36,082 nucleotides of DNA from a virus. The position numbers and the translations under genes were made by a program. The notes under the pieces were generated by a model, which did no database searches, was not told the origin of the DNA, and saw only the letters and a program-made list of their open reading frames with translations. The stretch lies in IMG/VR virus record IMGVR_UViG_3300028025_000899, positions 1 to 36,082 of that record; one strand, 5' to 3'. Positions 23,444 to 31,464 of this stretch are shown here, in pieces. The number at the start of each line of letters is the position of its first letter. The stretch's first letter is position 1.

Positions 23444-23812
23444 ATGTCTTGTTCATCAACAACTGCAGATTTAAGACCTGCACAATATAATGTCCAAATA
23501 TGGAGAAACGATACTTGGGCGCAGGTATTTGCTATAACTGCAAATAATGTAGCAGTAAATCTATCAGGTAGTACGATTACTATTCAGGTAAGAAAGACTG
23601 CTAATGCTTCAGCTATTGATTTAACCCTATCAACTGCTGATAGTTCAATAACTATTGGTGGTGCTAGTAACAATCAAATTACTTTAAATAAGCAAGTAAC
23701 TATTGCTGCAGGAAGCTATTTATATGATATGAACGTAGCTTTTCCTAGTGGCGAAGTGAAAACATATGTTTGGGGTACTTTTTTTGTTCAAGAAGATATA
23801 ACTAAAATCTAA
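23444..23812 (+). CDS. Baseplate/fibre adaptor-like protein
   Basis: A 122-residue protein (MSCSSTTADLRPAQYNVQIW, then RNDTWAQVFAITANNVAVNL, SGSTITIQVRKT, AAGSYLYDMNVAFPSGEVKT, YVWGTFFVQEDITK). The order of a W-R-N-D-T-W start, a STITIQVR strand and a terminal TYVWGTF-x4-D is like N-terminal domains of upper baseplate (BppU-like) proteins that carry receptor-binding proteins. It shares one base with the long fibre's ATG. The role as fibre adaptor is inference. Confidence 0.65.
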   Translation: MSCSSTTADLRPAQYNVQIWRNDTWAQVFAITANNVAVNLSGSTITIQVRKTANASAIDLTLSTADSSITIGGASNNQITLNKQVTIAAGSYLYDMNVAFPSGEVKTYVWGTFFVQEDITKI

Positions 23813-26800
23813 TGGCAGATATTAACGTAACAGAGGAAATAATAGATATAAACGTAACTGAAGAAGTTATAACGATTGAAGCACCTACAGGTGCATATCC
23901 TTTTCCTAATGCGGTTTATTCTGTATTTGGAAGGGTAGGCGCAATAGTATCTGCTGAAGGCGATTATAATTTAACACAATTAGGTGATGTTACTTTAACA
24001 AGCCCTGCAAATGGTCAGGTGTTAAAGTACAATGGTACGCAATGGGTAAATAGTACGGATGCTGATACAGGCATAACTACTTTAAATACTTTAACGGCAT
24101 TAAGTCAAACTTTTGCAACAGGCACAAGTGGTACTGATTTTAATATTATAAGTGCATCAAGTACACATACTTTTAATTTTCCTAATGCTTCGGCTACTAA
24201 TAGAGGGTTATTATCAAGTGCAGATTGGTCAACTTTTAACAATAAGCAAAACGCTATTACCTTAACAACAACAGGTACAAGCGGAGCAGCAACCTTTGTT
24301 AGTGGTACTTTAAACATACCACAATATCAAGGGGTTTTAACTAACCCTGTAACAGGTACAGGTACTACAAACACTTTACCAAAGTTCACAGGTGCTTCTA
24401 CAATAGGTAATTCAAATGTAAGTGATAGTGGTACTTTAATAACTTTAGGTTCTAATACTACAATATCAAATGGTGGATTACAAGTTGGTACAAATAGTTT
24501 AGGACTTAATACAGTCAGAGTTGGTAAAAATTTAACAGGTGGAACTGCTATTAATGCAATTTTAAATGACGGAGCAATTCAAAGTGATGTAACTTTAAAT
24601 GTTTTTAATTATCGTTCAGGCTTAAGAACTGCTGCTGCTTCATTTACATTAACTTCTTTTACTCATTTTTTTGCAGACCAAACTTCAATAGGTGCAGGTT
24701 CATCAATTTCTATACAAGAAGGTTTTGTTGTAAATAGCAATATGACGGGTGCTACAAACAACTATGGGTTTAGAGGTTTAATCCCAAGTGGTGCAAATCG
24801 TTGGAACTTATATATGGATGGTACTGCTGCTAACTTTTTAAATGGTTCATTATTAATTGGCACTACTACAACAGGTACATATCAATTAGATGTTATGATA
24901 TCAGGAACTGCAGGTATCATTGATGTAGCAAAATTTGGTGCTTTAGGTAATGGTGGTGCAGGTAGAGGTGTTGGTATAGTATTAGGAGCATCAGGTAGTA
25001 GTAGTACTGTTTCAGTAGCAAGATTAGTAGGTTATCAAGAGACTGCATCTGCAACTGCAAATAACGCTTCATTTGCTATTCAAGTAGCAAATTCAAGTGG
25101 TACATTGACTGAATATTTAAGAATTAATAACGTTGGTAGTGTTGGAATAGGCACTACATCTTTAGCAGGATTTAGTTTAAGAGTAGCAAAAAATATTACA
25201 GGAGCAACATCTGGTATAGGAATATCTCAAGGAGGTATTATTCAATCTGATGTTACATCTGGATGGGGATATTATAATAGTCTTTCAACGGCTGCAGCTA
25301 CATTTACAATAGGAACATATAGACACTACTTTACCGAACAAGGCACATTAGGTGCAGGTTCAGTTATTACTATACAAACTGGATTTGAGGCTAGTTCAAG
25401 TTTAATTGGTGGTACTAATAATTATGGATTTAGGGGTGCTATTCCTGCAGGAACTAATAGATGGAATTTGTTTATGGATGGTACTGCTGCTAACTATTTG
25501 GCAGGAAACTTAGGTATTGGAACAACAGCAGTAGATACAAGTATATTTAGAGTATTAAAGAATTTAACATCAACTACACCAACTGCGGTTAGTGTAGGTG
25601 GAGAAATTCAATCAACAGGTACAGGTCAAAATAATTATATTAGTACAAATGCTACAACTGCAGCCGCATCATTTACTGCTGCTGCTATAAGGCATATCAA
25701 TATACAACAAGGTACATTCGGTGCAGGTAGTACAGTTACTGACCAATATGGTGTAATTGTTGGAGCAAGTATGGTAGGTGCTACATCTAACTTTGGATTC
25801 TTTGGTGATATACCAAGCGGAACAAATAGATGGAACTTATTTATGAATGGTACTGCCAATAACTATATGGCAGGTTCATTGGGAATAGGTTCAACAAGTT
25901 TAGCAGGATATACTTTAAGAGCAAGTAAAAATATAACAGGCGGTACTACATCATACGGAATGACTATTGATGGTCAGATTCAATCAGATGTTACTACACA
26001 GGCTTGGATATTTCAATCAAACGTATCTACTGCTGCTGCAACTTTTAACATTGCAGGTGGTGTAAGACACTTCTTTGCAAGAGGTGTCACTATGGGTGCA
26101 GGTAGTACAATGGGGAATCAATTTGGATTCCACGCAGATTCTTCTTTAACAACAGGTTCATCTAACTTTGCATTTTATAGTGGATTAGCTGCAGGAACAA
26201 ATAGATGGAATATCTATATGGATGGTAATGCTAACAACTATATGGCAGGTTCATTGGGTATAGGTACTACAACTGTTTCAAGTGTACATAGATTAAATTT
26301 AGGAGGTTCAATAACAGGTGCAGTCAATACTTTTGGGATTGGTAATGCTGGGACTATTGCATCTGATGTAACAAATTCTCATAGTACTTATTTATCAAGT
26401 CCTTCTACTGCAGCGGCTGCATTTACTTTAAGTACATTATTTCATTTTAGGTCTTTTCAAGGTACAATTGGAGCAGGTTCAATAATTACAAATCAATATG
26501 GTTTTTATGCAGAATCTAACTTAACAGGTGCTACTAATAACTACGGATTCTTTGGTAACATTCCAAGTGGCACTAACAGATGGAACTTATATATGGCAGG
26601 AACGGCATATAATCATTTAGCAGGTAGATTGGGAATAGGTCAAACATTTGCAACTTCAACAAATCTTGTTGTAAACTTACCAATAACAGGAAGTACAACT
26701 TCTAACGGTATTTTTCAATTTGGAACAGTTCAATCTGATTCTACTTCTGCTGCTTATGGATTTAGAAATCAATTAAATACCGCAGCTGCTGCATTTACAT

Positions 26801-27438
26801 TAGCTACATATAGCCATTATTCTTCACAAGGAGGAGGTACAGTAGGAGCTGGTTCTACAATAACAAGTCAAATTGGGTTTTGGGCAGAGTCTACAATGGC
26901 TGCACAAGCTACAAACAACTACGGCTTTTATGGTAGTCTTGCATCTGCGACTAATACTTGGAACTTGTATATGGCAGGAACGGCTGCTAACTATATGGCA
27001 GGGAATCTTAGAATTGGCACTACTACAACAGATGGTACAAGTTTATTAGAAGTAGCAGGTAATGTTAATTTTAATGGCAGTGGCTCTAGAAGTGTAGCAA
27101 TAACAAGAGATGGTGGAAGTACATTGTTATTACAAAGTTCTGTAACTGCAACAGGTTCATTTATATTTACATCAACCAATGGACCTTTAAATTTAGGTGC
27201 AAATAATACAAACAACTTTGTAACAATAACTACAAGTGGACAACTTGGAGTAAATTCTACAACCCCTAACGCTTCTGCAAGATTACAAATAGATTCAACT
27301 ACTCAAGGTGTCCTTTTACCGAGAATGACTACAACGCAAAAGAACGCTATTAGTACACCTGCGGCAGGTCTTATGGTTTACGACACAACATTAAATCAAA
27401 TGTCATATTACAATGGCACAACTTGGATAAACTTTTAA
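23812..27438 (+). CDS. Long repetitive tail fibre (1208 aa)
   Basis: A 1208-residue fibre. The first 150 residues hold ADINVTEEIIDINVTEEV, VYSVFGRVGAIVSAEGDYNL and SADWSTFNNKQNA, shared with the fibre at 21466. The body has six diverged repeats of about 123-126 residues. Each contains an IQSDVT-type turn, STAAATFT, an aromatic/His patch (RHYF, RHFF), GAGS, NNYGFRG-like and NRWNLYMDGTA-N-Y-x-G-LGIGT blocks. The C-terminus ends LLPRMTTTQKNAISTPAAGL, then VYDTTLNQMSYYNGTTWINF, a common fibre end. No intramolecular chaperone is seen. Probably the main host-binding fibre. Confidence 0.85.
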   Translation: MADINVTEEIIDINVTEEVITIEAPTGAYPFPNAVYSVFGRVGAIVSAEGDYNLTQLGDVTLTSPANGQVLKYNGTQWVNSTDADTGITTLNTLTALSQTFATGTSGTDFNIISASSTHTFNFPNASATNRGLLSSADWSTFNNKQNAITLTTTGTSGAATFVSGTLNIPQYQGVLTNPVTGTGTTNTLPKFTGASTIGNSNVSDSGTLITLGSNTTISNGGLQVGTNSLGLNTVRVGKNLTGGTAINAILNDGAIQSDVTLNVFNYRSGLRTAAASFTLTSFTHFFADQTSIGAGSSISIQEGFVVNSNMTGATNNYGFRGLIPSGANRWNLYMDGTAANFLNGSLLIGTTTTGTYQLDVMISGTAGIIDVAKFGALGNGGAGRGVGIVLGASGSSSTVSVARLVGYQETASATANNASFAIQVANSSGTLTEYLRINNVGSVGIGTTSLAGFSLRVAKNITGATSGIGISQGGIIQSDVTSGWGYYNSLSTAAATFTIGTYRHYFTEQGTLGAGSVITIQTGFEASSSLIGGTNNYGFRGAIPAGTNRWNLFMDGTAANYLAGNLGIGTTAVDTSIFRVLKNLTSTTPTAVSVGGEIQSTGTGQNNYISTNATTAAASFTAAAIRHINIQQGTFGAGSTVTDQYGVIVGASMVGATSNFGFFGDIPSGTNRWNLFMNGTANNYMAGSLGIGSTSLAGYTLRASKNITGGTTSYGMTIDGQIQSDVTTQAWIFQSNVSTAAATFNIAGGVRHFFARGVTMGAGSTMGNQFGFHADSSLTTGSSNFAFYSGLAAGTNRWNIYMDGNANNYMAGSLGIGTTTVSSVHRLNLGGSITGAVNTFGIGNAGTIASDVTNSHSTYLSSPSTAAAAFTLSTLFHFRSFQGTIGAGSIITNQYGFYAESNLTGATNNYGFFGNIPSGTNRWNLYMAGTAYNHLAGRLGIGQTFATSTNLVVNLPITGSTTSNGIFQFGTVQSDSTSAAYGFRNQLNTAAAAFTLATYSHYSSQGGGTVGAGSTITSQIGFWAESTMAAQATNNYGFYGSLASATNTWNLYMAGTAANYMAGNLRIGTTTTDGTSLLEVAGNVNFNGSGSRSVAITRDGGSTLLLQSSVTATGSFIFTSTNGPLNLGANNTNNFVTITTSGQLGVNSTTPNASARLQIDSTTQGVLLPRMTTTQKNAISTPAAGLMVYDTTLNQMSYYNGTTWINF
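24802..26961 (+). repeat. Protein-level repeats in long fibre, 369-378 bp
   Basis: Repeat anchors (the Trp codon of N[RT]WN) lie at 24802, 25462, 25831, 26206, 26581 and 26959. Spacing is 369-378 bp except the first gap of 660 bp, which contains an inserted segment (residues about 360-450). DNA identity between units is low; the repetition is at protein level. Not a CRISPR or tandem DNA array. Confidence 0.8.
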
Positions 27439-27448
27439 ATAATATAAA

Positions 27449-27763
27449 ATGACAAATTTTCAATGGGTAATCCCACAAGATTCAATGGTAACGGCTAAAA
27501 GCCTAGATGGCTTAACAGATGTAGTGGTAACAGTAAATGCATACAGAGAAATTTACGATGGTACAACATCAACACAGATTCCTGTTTGTATTGGCTTAAC
27601 ATCACCTGCAGAAGGCTTTATTCCTTATGACCAATTAACAAAAGATATTGTAGATGGTTGGTTAGATGCAGGAACAGACAAAGAAGCAATAGATGCTGAA
27701 TTAGCAGTTCAATTAGAAAATATAAAAAATCCTAAGGTACAAGTGCTACCTAATCCTTTTTAA
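27449..27763 (+). CDS. Small conserved phage protein after fibre
   Basis: A 104-residue acidic protein: MTNFQWVIPQDSMVTAKSLD, GLTDVVVTVNAYREIYDGTT, YDQLTKDIVDGWLDAGTDKE, AELAVQLENIKNPKVQVLPN. The order of a QWVI start, VVxxVNxxR and a C-terminal helix is a pattern I have seen in fibre-adjacent phage proteins of many groups. No function known; a fibre assembly role is possible from position. Confidence 0.65.
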   Translation: MTNFQWVIPQDSMVTAKSLDGLTDVVVTVNAYREIYDGTTSTQIPVCIGLTSPAEGFIPYDQLTKDIVDGWLDAGTDKEAIDAELAVQLENIKNPKVQVLPNPF

Positions 27764-27766
27764 TCT

Positions 27767-27774
27767 TATATTTG
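27767..27774 (+). promoter_or_regulatory. Possible -7 box before lysis module
   Basis: TATATTTG fits the Bacteroidota -7 consensus TAnnTTTG and lies 16 bp before the ATG at 27791. No clear TTTG is found 19-21 nt upstream, so this may be a weak or regulator-dependent promoter, or chance in AT-rich DNA. Confidence 0.35.
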
Positions 27775-27790
27775 TTAAAAATATATATTT

Positions 27791-27949
27791 ATGTTACAAT
27801 TAAGCGAAAAAGACTTGAACGAGCTTCAAGCATTTATCAACAAAATCCCAACTGAATTTGGGTTGCCATTGTTAAACTTCTTTGGTAAGTTAGCAGAAGA
27901 CCAAAAGCCTAAAGATGAGGCTAAGGTTGTAGATTTAAAAGAAGACTAA
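27791..27949 (+). CDS. Small acidic protein (52 aa)
   Basis: A 52-codon frame from ATG 27791 to TAA 27947-27949. The first 35 residues form an amphipathic helix with a conserved look (EKDLNELQAFINKIPTEFG, LPLLNFFGKLAED). The tail is acidic and lysine-rich (EAKVVDLKED). The next gene starts one base after the stop. Function unknown; it may belong to the fibre or lysis unit. Confidence 0.6.
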   Translation: MLQLSEKDLNELQAFINKIPTEFGLPLLNFFGKLAEDQKPKDEAKVVDLKED

Positions 27950-27950
27950 A

Positions 27951-28124
27951 ATGACACAAGATAGCAGTCAAGCATTAGTTAATACAGGCATCAGTTTAAC
28001 TGCAGCTTCATTAACACTAACACAGGTACAACCATTTGTAACTTTGGTAGCAGGTTTGACTGCTATTATTTCAGGTGTCTTTGCAATTCGTTATTACTAC
28101 AAAGCAAGTAAAAAATATGACTAA
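27951..28124 (+). CDS. Holin-like small membrane protein (57 aa)
   Basis: A 57-codon frame from ATG 27951 to TAA 28122-28124. It has a polar N-terminus and two hydrophobic segments (TGISLTAASLTLTQV and FVTLVAGLTAIISGVFAI) ending in a basic tail (RYYYKASKKYD). Two spans with a charged end match small class II holins that open the inner membrane at lysis. It overlaps the next gene by 8 bp. Function is inferred from shape and place. Confidence 0.55.
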   Translation: MTQDSSQALVNTGISLTAASLTLTQVQPFVTLVAGLTAIISGVFAIRYYYKASKKYD

Positions 28125-28647
28125 GAATTTATTGTTAATTGTATTATTGGCAGTAGTTATTCTATTATTATTTACTACTCCAAAATATAGTAAGGATACA
28201 ATCACAATAAAAACTGATACTGTATTCAATGTTAAAACATTGATTAAATATAAAAAGGGGGATTCTATCCCATACAAGATAATACAGCTAGATTCTGTAC
28301 AGATTCCTGTACACGATACAATACGCATAATTAACGAGTATGCGCAGGTTAAAGCGTATTCAGACACAATAAATCTAGATTCAAATACGTTCTATATTCA
28401 GGACACAATTACACAAAATAAAATAATAGGCAGGGGGTTTGAAGCTAAACTTCAAGAAAAAACTATATATATTACAAAGACATTAAAGCCTAAAACAGAA
28501 TTCCTAATAGGAGGCGAAATAAGGAACTATAATAATGTTTTAGGTGCTAGTATAGGGGTAGGGTTAAAAGTACCAAATAAGGGACTTATAATCGTAAACT
28601 ATGGCACACAGGGTTATTCATTAGGTTACTATAAAAAATTATTTTAA
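28117..28647 (+). CDS. Membrane-anchored periplasmic phage protein
   Basis: A 176-residue protein from ATG 28117, preferred over upstream in-frame non-ATG starts because it gives a clean N-terminal anchor (MTKNLLLIVLLAVVILLLF). After the anchor come DTITIKTDTVFNVKTLIKYK, DSIPYKIIQLDSVQIPV and GEIRNYNNVLGASIGVGLKV, a beta-rich part predicted outside the cytoplasmic membrane. It is a widespread but uncharacterised family in Bacteroidota phages, always near lysis genes. It may act like a spanin. Confidence 0.62.
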   Translation: MTKNLLLIVLLAVVILLLFTTPKYSKDTITIKTDTVFNVKTLIKYKKGDSIPYKIIQLDSVQIPVHDTIRIINEYAQVKAYSDTINLDSNTFYIQDTITQNKIIGRGFEAKLQEKTIYITKTLKPKTEFLIGGEIRNYNNVLGASIGVGLKVPNKGLIIVNYGTQGYSLGYYKKLF

Positions 28648-28648
28648 A

Positions 28649-28918
28649 ATGGCATTACCTGTATCGTTTAAGGACTTTGCAAAAAATCCTGTAGTTGCAA
28701 CTTTGTTTATTGTGCTATGTGGAATATCAGCTTTATATATTGATGTACGTTCTACATTTAAAGACCAAATAACAAGTCAAGGTGTTAAGGTAGAAAAACT
28801 AGATGAAAAGGTAGATATTATGCAGGTGGCATTAAGAAGATGCGATTCATCTTTGGCATCTGCAACTGCTAAATTAAGCACTTTAGAAAGTTTAGGTAAA
28901 ATACAATCTATTAAATAA
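28649..28918 (+). CDS. Single-pass membrane protein with coiled coil
   Basis: An 89-residue protein with a hydrophobic span near residues 14-30 (VVATLFIVLCGISALYI) and a downstream coiled coil (VKVEKLDEKVDIMQVALRRC, then LASATAKLSTLESL). An N-terminal membrane anchor plus periplasmic coiled coil is the layout of an i-spanin. The last base is shared with the ATG of the next gene, which carries a lipoprotein-like signal. I infer a possible i-spanin but see no definitive motif. Confidence 0.55.
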   Translation: MALPVSFKDFAKNPVVATLFIVLCGISALYIDVRSTFKDQITSQGVKVEKLDEKVDIMQVALRRCDSSLASATAKLSTLESLGKIQSIK

Positions 28919-29235
28919 TGAAATATTTGTTATTTATATTTTTAATGGGGTGTACGGCATCTGCTCAAAACCAAAGCGAGGACATAAGACAGGACATTGA
29001 GTTTCAAAAGTTAATGAATAAGGTAGCTGAAACAAATAATTTGTCTGTACAAGTACAAGCAAAAGCAAGTAAAAAAGAGGCGGAATTAGTTACAAAAACA
29101 GTTGCAACAATTATATCAATGAAGGGCGTAATTAAAGATTTAAAAACTGAATTAAATGAAGTTAAAAGCAAGTTGGATTCTGTTACTATTGATACAGGTA
29201 GCAAATTTGTCTTATTGCCAATATCCTATAACTAA
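28918..29235 (+). CDS. Lipoprotein-like secreted coiled-coil protein (possible o-spanin)
   Basis: A 105-residue protein with signal MKYLLFIFLMGCTASAQNQ. FLMGC has the shape of a lipobox with Cys12 as lipid site, though cleavage after Ala17 by signal peptidase I is also possible. The rest is a coiled coil (LMNKVAETNNLSVQVQAKAS, VIKDLKTELNEVKSKLDSV). Together with the preceding anchored protein it resembles an i-spanin/o-spanin pair. Its last 80 bp overlap the next gene in a different frame. Confidence 0.55.
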   Translation: MKYLLFIFLMGCTASAQNQSEDIRQDIEFQKLMNKVAETNNLSVQVQAKASKKEAELVTKTVATIISMKGVIKDLKTELNEVKSKLDSVTIDTGSKFVLLPISYN

Positions 29236-29548
29236 AAAGATTGGGGAGGATACGGTTGTAATAATGACTTTAAAACAGGGCGAACAGATTAATAAAACTT
29301 TTAATAAGTATAATCAAGATTTAACTTTAACAAAGGATAGTTTAAAAATAAAGCAATTAAAGTATGACAGTTTATTCAATTCAATTTCTTTGGTCAAAGA
29401 TTCTTTTTATAATTGGAAGTGGAAATATACAGAAAATAAAAGGATTTATGAAGCATATAATGTTAATCAAGCAAAGATTGAAAAGCTACATTCAGTAAGC
29501 AAATTAATATTAATAGGAATAATTATTTTACAATTTAGTCAATTATAA
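29156..29548 (+). CDS. Secreted/membrane protein with out-of-frame overlap
   Basis: A 130-residue protein starting inside the previous gene in another frame. It has a signal sequence (MKLKASWILLLLIQVANLSY, then CQYP), then ITKKIGEDTVVIMTLKQGEQ, a pattern of periplasmic phage lysis-associated proteins, then a charged coiled coil. It ends with a hydrophobic helix (VSKLILIGIIILQFSQL). Two hydrophobic ends around a coiled coil suggest a protein tied to membranes at both ends. The 80-bp overlap recalls Rz/Rz1-type nested spanin genes. Confidence 0.6.
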   Translation: MKLKASWILLLLIQVANLSYCQYPITKKIGEDTVVIMTLKQGEQINKTFNKYNQDLTLTKDSLKIKQLKYDSLFNSISLVKDSFYNWKWKYTENKRIYEAYNVNQAKIEKLHSVSKLILIGIIILQFSQL

Positions 29549-29549
29549 T

Positions 29550-29765
29550 ATGAAACAATTTTTTACAGAAGATAATGGTCGTTTAAGTATGAAAAGACTT
29601 TGTGGTTTACTATGTGTTATAGCATTATGTGTTACTATGTACCATAATAGCTTTAGTGAAGAACATACTGCTCCAAGTACAATACTTGTAGAATCAGTAG
29701 CTTTATTAGCATTCGGTTGTTTAGGCTTAACTTCAATAGAGAAAATCTTTAAGAAAAATGACTAA
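29550..29765 (+). CDS. Probable holin
   Basis: A 71-residue protein: MKQFFTEDNGRLSMKRLCGL, two hydrophobic spans (LCGLLCVIALCVTMYHNSF and TILVESVALLAFGCLGLTSI), and a basic C-terminus (EKIFKKND). The TEDNG-x-S-x-x-R-L start and two spans match proteins often labelled holins in Bacteroidota phages. It lies just before an endolysin, as expected. It overlaps the next small gene by 8 bp. Confidence 0.7.
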   Translation: MKQFFTEDNGRLSMKRLCGLLCVIALCVTMYHNSFSEEHTAPSTILVESVALLAFGCLGLTSIEKIFKKND

Positions 29766-29844
29766 TTACGAAAAAAAAATTTTACTCATATGTGCAATAC
29801 TTTGGGTAGGGGTATTAATATATTTTACAATTAAAATGTTATAA
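29758..29844 (+). CDS. Membrane microprotein (28 aa)
   Basis: A 28-codon frame starting in the holin's last codons (ATGacTAA) and ending two bases before the endolysin ATG. MTNYEKK precedes a single hydrophobic span (ILLICAILWVGVLIYFTI) and ends KML. Its exact fit between holin and endolysin suggests a real member of the lysis set, perhaps a holin partner or antiholin. The small size gives limited support. Confidence 0.5.
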   Translation: MTNYEKKILLICAILWVGVLIYFTIKML

Positions 29845-29846
29845 AA

Positions 29847-30353
29847 ATGAAAGACCAAAAAACTTTAGAACGAATCCAATTGCTACATCCTAAGTTAAGA
29901 GAAGAAGCATTAACTATGTATGATGAAATTGTTGCAGCTTTAACAGGCACGGCAGCTTGTCGCTTTGCTTATACCCTAAGAACATTTGCAGAACAAGATG
30001 CATTATTTGCTCAAGGTAGAACAAAGGCAGGTGCTATTGTTACTAAGGCTAAAGGCGGTCAGTCTTACCACAATTATGGATTAGCTATTGATATTGTTTT
30101 GTTAGTTGACAAAGATAATAATGGTACTTTTGAAACTGCAAGTTGGGATTTAAAGACTGACTTTGATGGCGATGGCAAGAGTGATTGGCAAGAGATTGTA
30201 GCTATTTTTAAAAGATATGGCTACGAGTGGGGTGGCGATTGGAAGTTTAATGATGCACCACATTTCCAAAAAACATTTGGTAAGTCAATTGCAGAATTAC
30301 AAACATTACATAAAACAGGCAAAGTTGATAAGAATGGCTTTGTACTAATTTAA
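29847..30353 (+). CDS. M15-family endolysin (D-Ala-D-Glu-type peptidase)
   Basis: A 168-residue zinc peptidase of the M15 (VanY/L-Ala-D-Glu) type that cuts peptidoglycan stem peptides. The metal site is SYHNYGLAID with His75 and Asp82, and the third ligand is in DAPHFQ (His139). CRFAYTLRTFAEQDALFAQG, with its R-x-F-x-E-Q, is the usual substrate-binding segment. A DFDGDGKSDWQEI insert resembles a calcium-binding loop, unusual in this family. No signal peptide, so holin-dependent release is expected. Confidence 0.92.
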   Translation: MKDQKTLERIQLLHPKLREEALTMYDEIVAALTGTAACRFAYTLRTFAEQDALFAQGRTKAGAIVTKAKGGQSYHNYGLAIDIVLLVDKDNNGTFETASWDLKTDFDGDGKSDWQEIVAIFKRYGYEWGGDWKFNDAPHFQKTFGKSIAELQTLHKTGKVDKNGFVLI

Positions 30354-30357
30354 ACTT

Positions 30358-31092
30358 ATGCTAAAAACAAAACGCAGGAGACTATACTTTGATATTGAAG
30401 TAAGTGCAAACGTGGGTTTATTTTGGCAGTCAGGGTTTAAATTACAAATTGGAACAGAGAACATAATTAAAGAACGTGCAATTATTTGTATCTGTTATAA
30501 GTGGGAAGATGACAAAGATGTCTATTATCTGCAATGGGATAAAAACCAATGTGATAAAAAGTTACTTCAAGAATTTATAAGTGTAGCAAATGAAGCTGAT
30601 GAATTAGTTGGACACAATGGCGATAAGTTTGACCTAGCTTGGATTCGCACAAGATGTTTACTGCATAAAATAGATATGTTTCCAACATATAATACAATAG
30701 ATACTTTAAAAATAGCACGTTCTAAGTTCAGGTTTAATTCAAACAGGCTAGATTATATTGGAAAGTTTTTAGGCTTAGGTCAAAAAAATCATACTAACTT
30801 TGATTTATGGAAAGACATAATGCTAAAGAATTGTACTAAGTCTATGAACACAATGATTGATTATTGTATTCAGGATGTGGTTCTATTAGAGAAAGTTCAC
30901 AAGGCATTAAATAACCATATACCTGCTAAGACCCATTACGGAGTTATATTTGGAGGTGATAGAGGTAGCTGCCCTGAATGTGGTAGTGATGAAGTTATAA
31001 AAAACAACAGAAGGGTTATGGCTTCAGGGTTAGTTAAGATACAAATGAAATGTAAAAATTGTGGTAAGCTACATTCTAAAACTGATAAATAA
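30358..31092 (+). CDS. DnaQ-like 3'-5' exonuclease with C-terminal zinc ribbon
   Basis: A 244-residue nuclease. Exo I motif: YFDIEVS with Asp12 and Glu14. Exo II: GHNGDKFDLAWIRTR (about 85-99). Exo III: YCIQDVVLLEKV (about 170-181) with Tyr and Asp, giving the DEDDy set. The C-terminal 40 residues contain CPECGSDE and CKNCGK, a four-Cys zinc ribbon that likely binds DNA. It probably processes DNA ends for recombination or acts in replication with the ERF protein. It is the first of the DNA-metabolism block. Confidence 0.87.
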   Translation: MLKTKRRRLYFDIEVSANVGLFWQSGFKLQIGTENIIKERAIICICYKWEDDKDVYYLQWDKNQCDKKLLQEFISVANEADELVGHNGDKFDLAWIRTRCLLHKIDMFPTYNTIDTLKIARSKFRFNSNRLDYIGKFLGLGQKNHTNFDLWKDIMLKNCTKSMNTMIDYCIQDVVLLEKVHKALNNHIPAKTHYGVIFGGDRGSCPECGSDEVIKNNRRVMASGLVKIQMKCKNCGKLHSKTDK

Positions 31093-31295
31093 TGAGCAGA
31101 ATATTATATTCAATCATAGATGACCTTTTATCTAGAGAGGATAAAGGTATAAAGGAATATGGGACTACAATGGATAGGACTGATTTAACCGAACAGGATT
31201 GGTTGCAACACGCATACGAGGAAGCATTAGACTTAGCTATTTATCTTAAAAAAATTATAAAAACTAAACAGAATGAGGTATCCAAAAGGCTTTAG
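31092..31295 (+). CDS. Small protein, MazG-like pattern
   Basis: A 67-residue protein: SIIDDLLSREDKGIKEYGTT, then MDRTDLTEQDWLQHAYEEAL and DLAIYLKKII. The acidic ExxExxD-like spacing in YEEALDLAIYLKK resembles short MazG-like nucleotide pyrophosphohydrolases. The pattern is familiar from phage proteins sitting in replication blocks. It overlaps its neighbours by 1 and 23 bp. Enzyme activity is only a suggestion. Confidence 0.6.
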   Translation: MSRILYSIIDDLLSREDKGIKEYGTTMDRTDLTEQDWLQHAYEEALDLAIYLKKIIKTKQNEVSKRL

Positions 31296-31464
31296 CAAAT
31301 TGACATTATTACAACAAGAACAATGGTTAGTAAATAAATTACAAGAGGTTTACCAATTAGAAAACCAAATTAAATTAACACTAGGTAAAATAAGAGGTGG
31401 CGAAGTATTAATATTTAAAGATATTGATAGACCTGATTTAGCTTTAATGAAAGATGAAGATTAA
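31273..31464 (+). CDS. Small helical hypothetical protein
   Basis: A 63-residue protein (MRYPKGFSKLTLLQQEQWLV, then NKLQEVYQLENQIKLTLGKI), mainly helical with Gln/Glu/Leu, starting 23 bp inside the previous gene and overlapping the next by 11 bp. It looks like a short helical hairpin that could bind a partner protein. No family known to me. Confidence 0.55.
   Translation: MRYPKGFSKLTLLQQEQWLVNKLQEVYQLENQIKLTLGKIRGGEVLIFKDIDRPDLALMKDED

Noticed and set aside
24802-26961. CRISPR-like or tandem DNA repeat in the fibre region
   Set aside because: Units are about 370 bp, inside one reading frame, diverged at DNA level, with no spacers and no cas genes.
28075-28116. Upstream in-frame start for the membrane-anchored protein at 28117
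   Set aside because: The extra 14 codons begin with a non-ATG codon, overlap the holin-like gene and would mask the N-terminal anchor.
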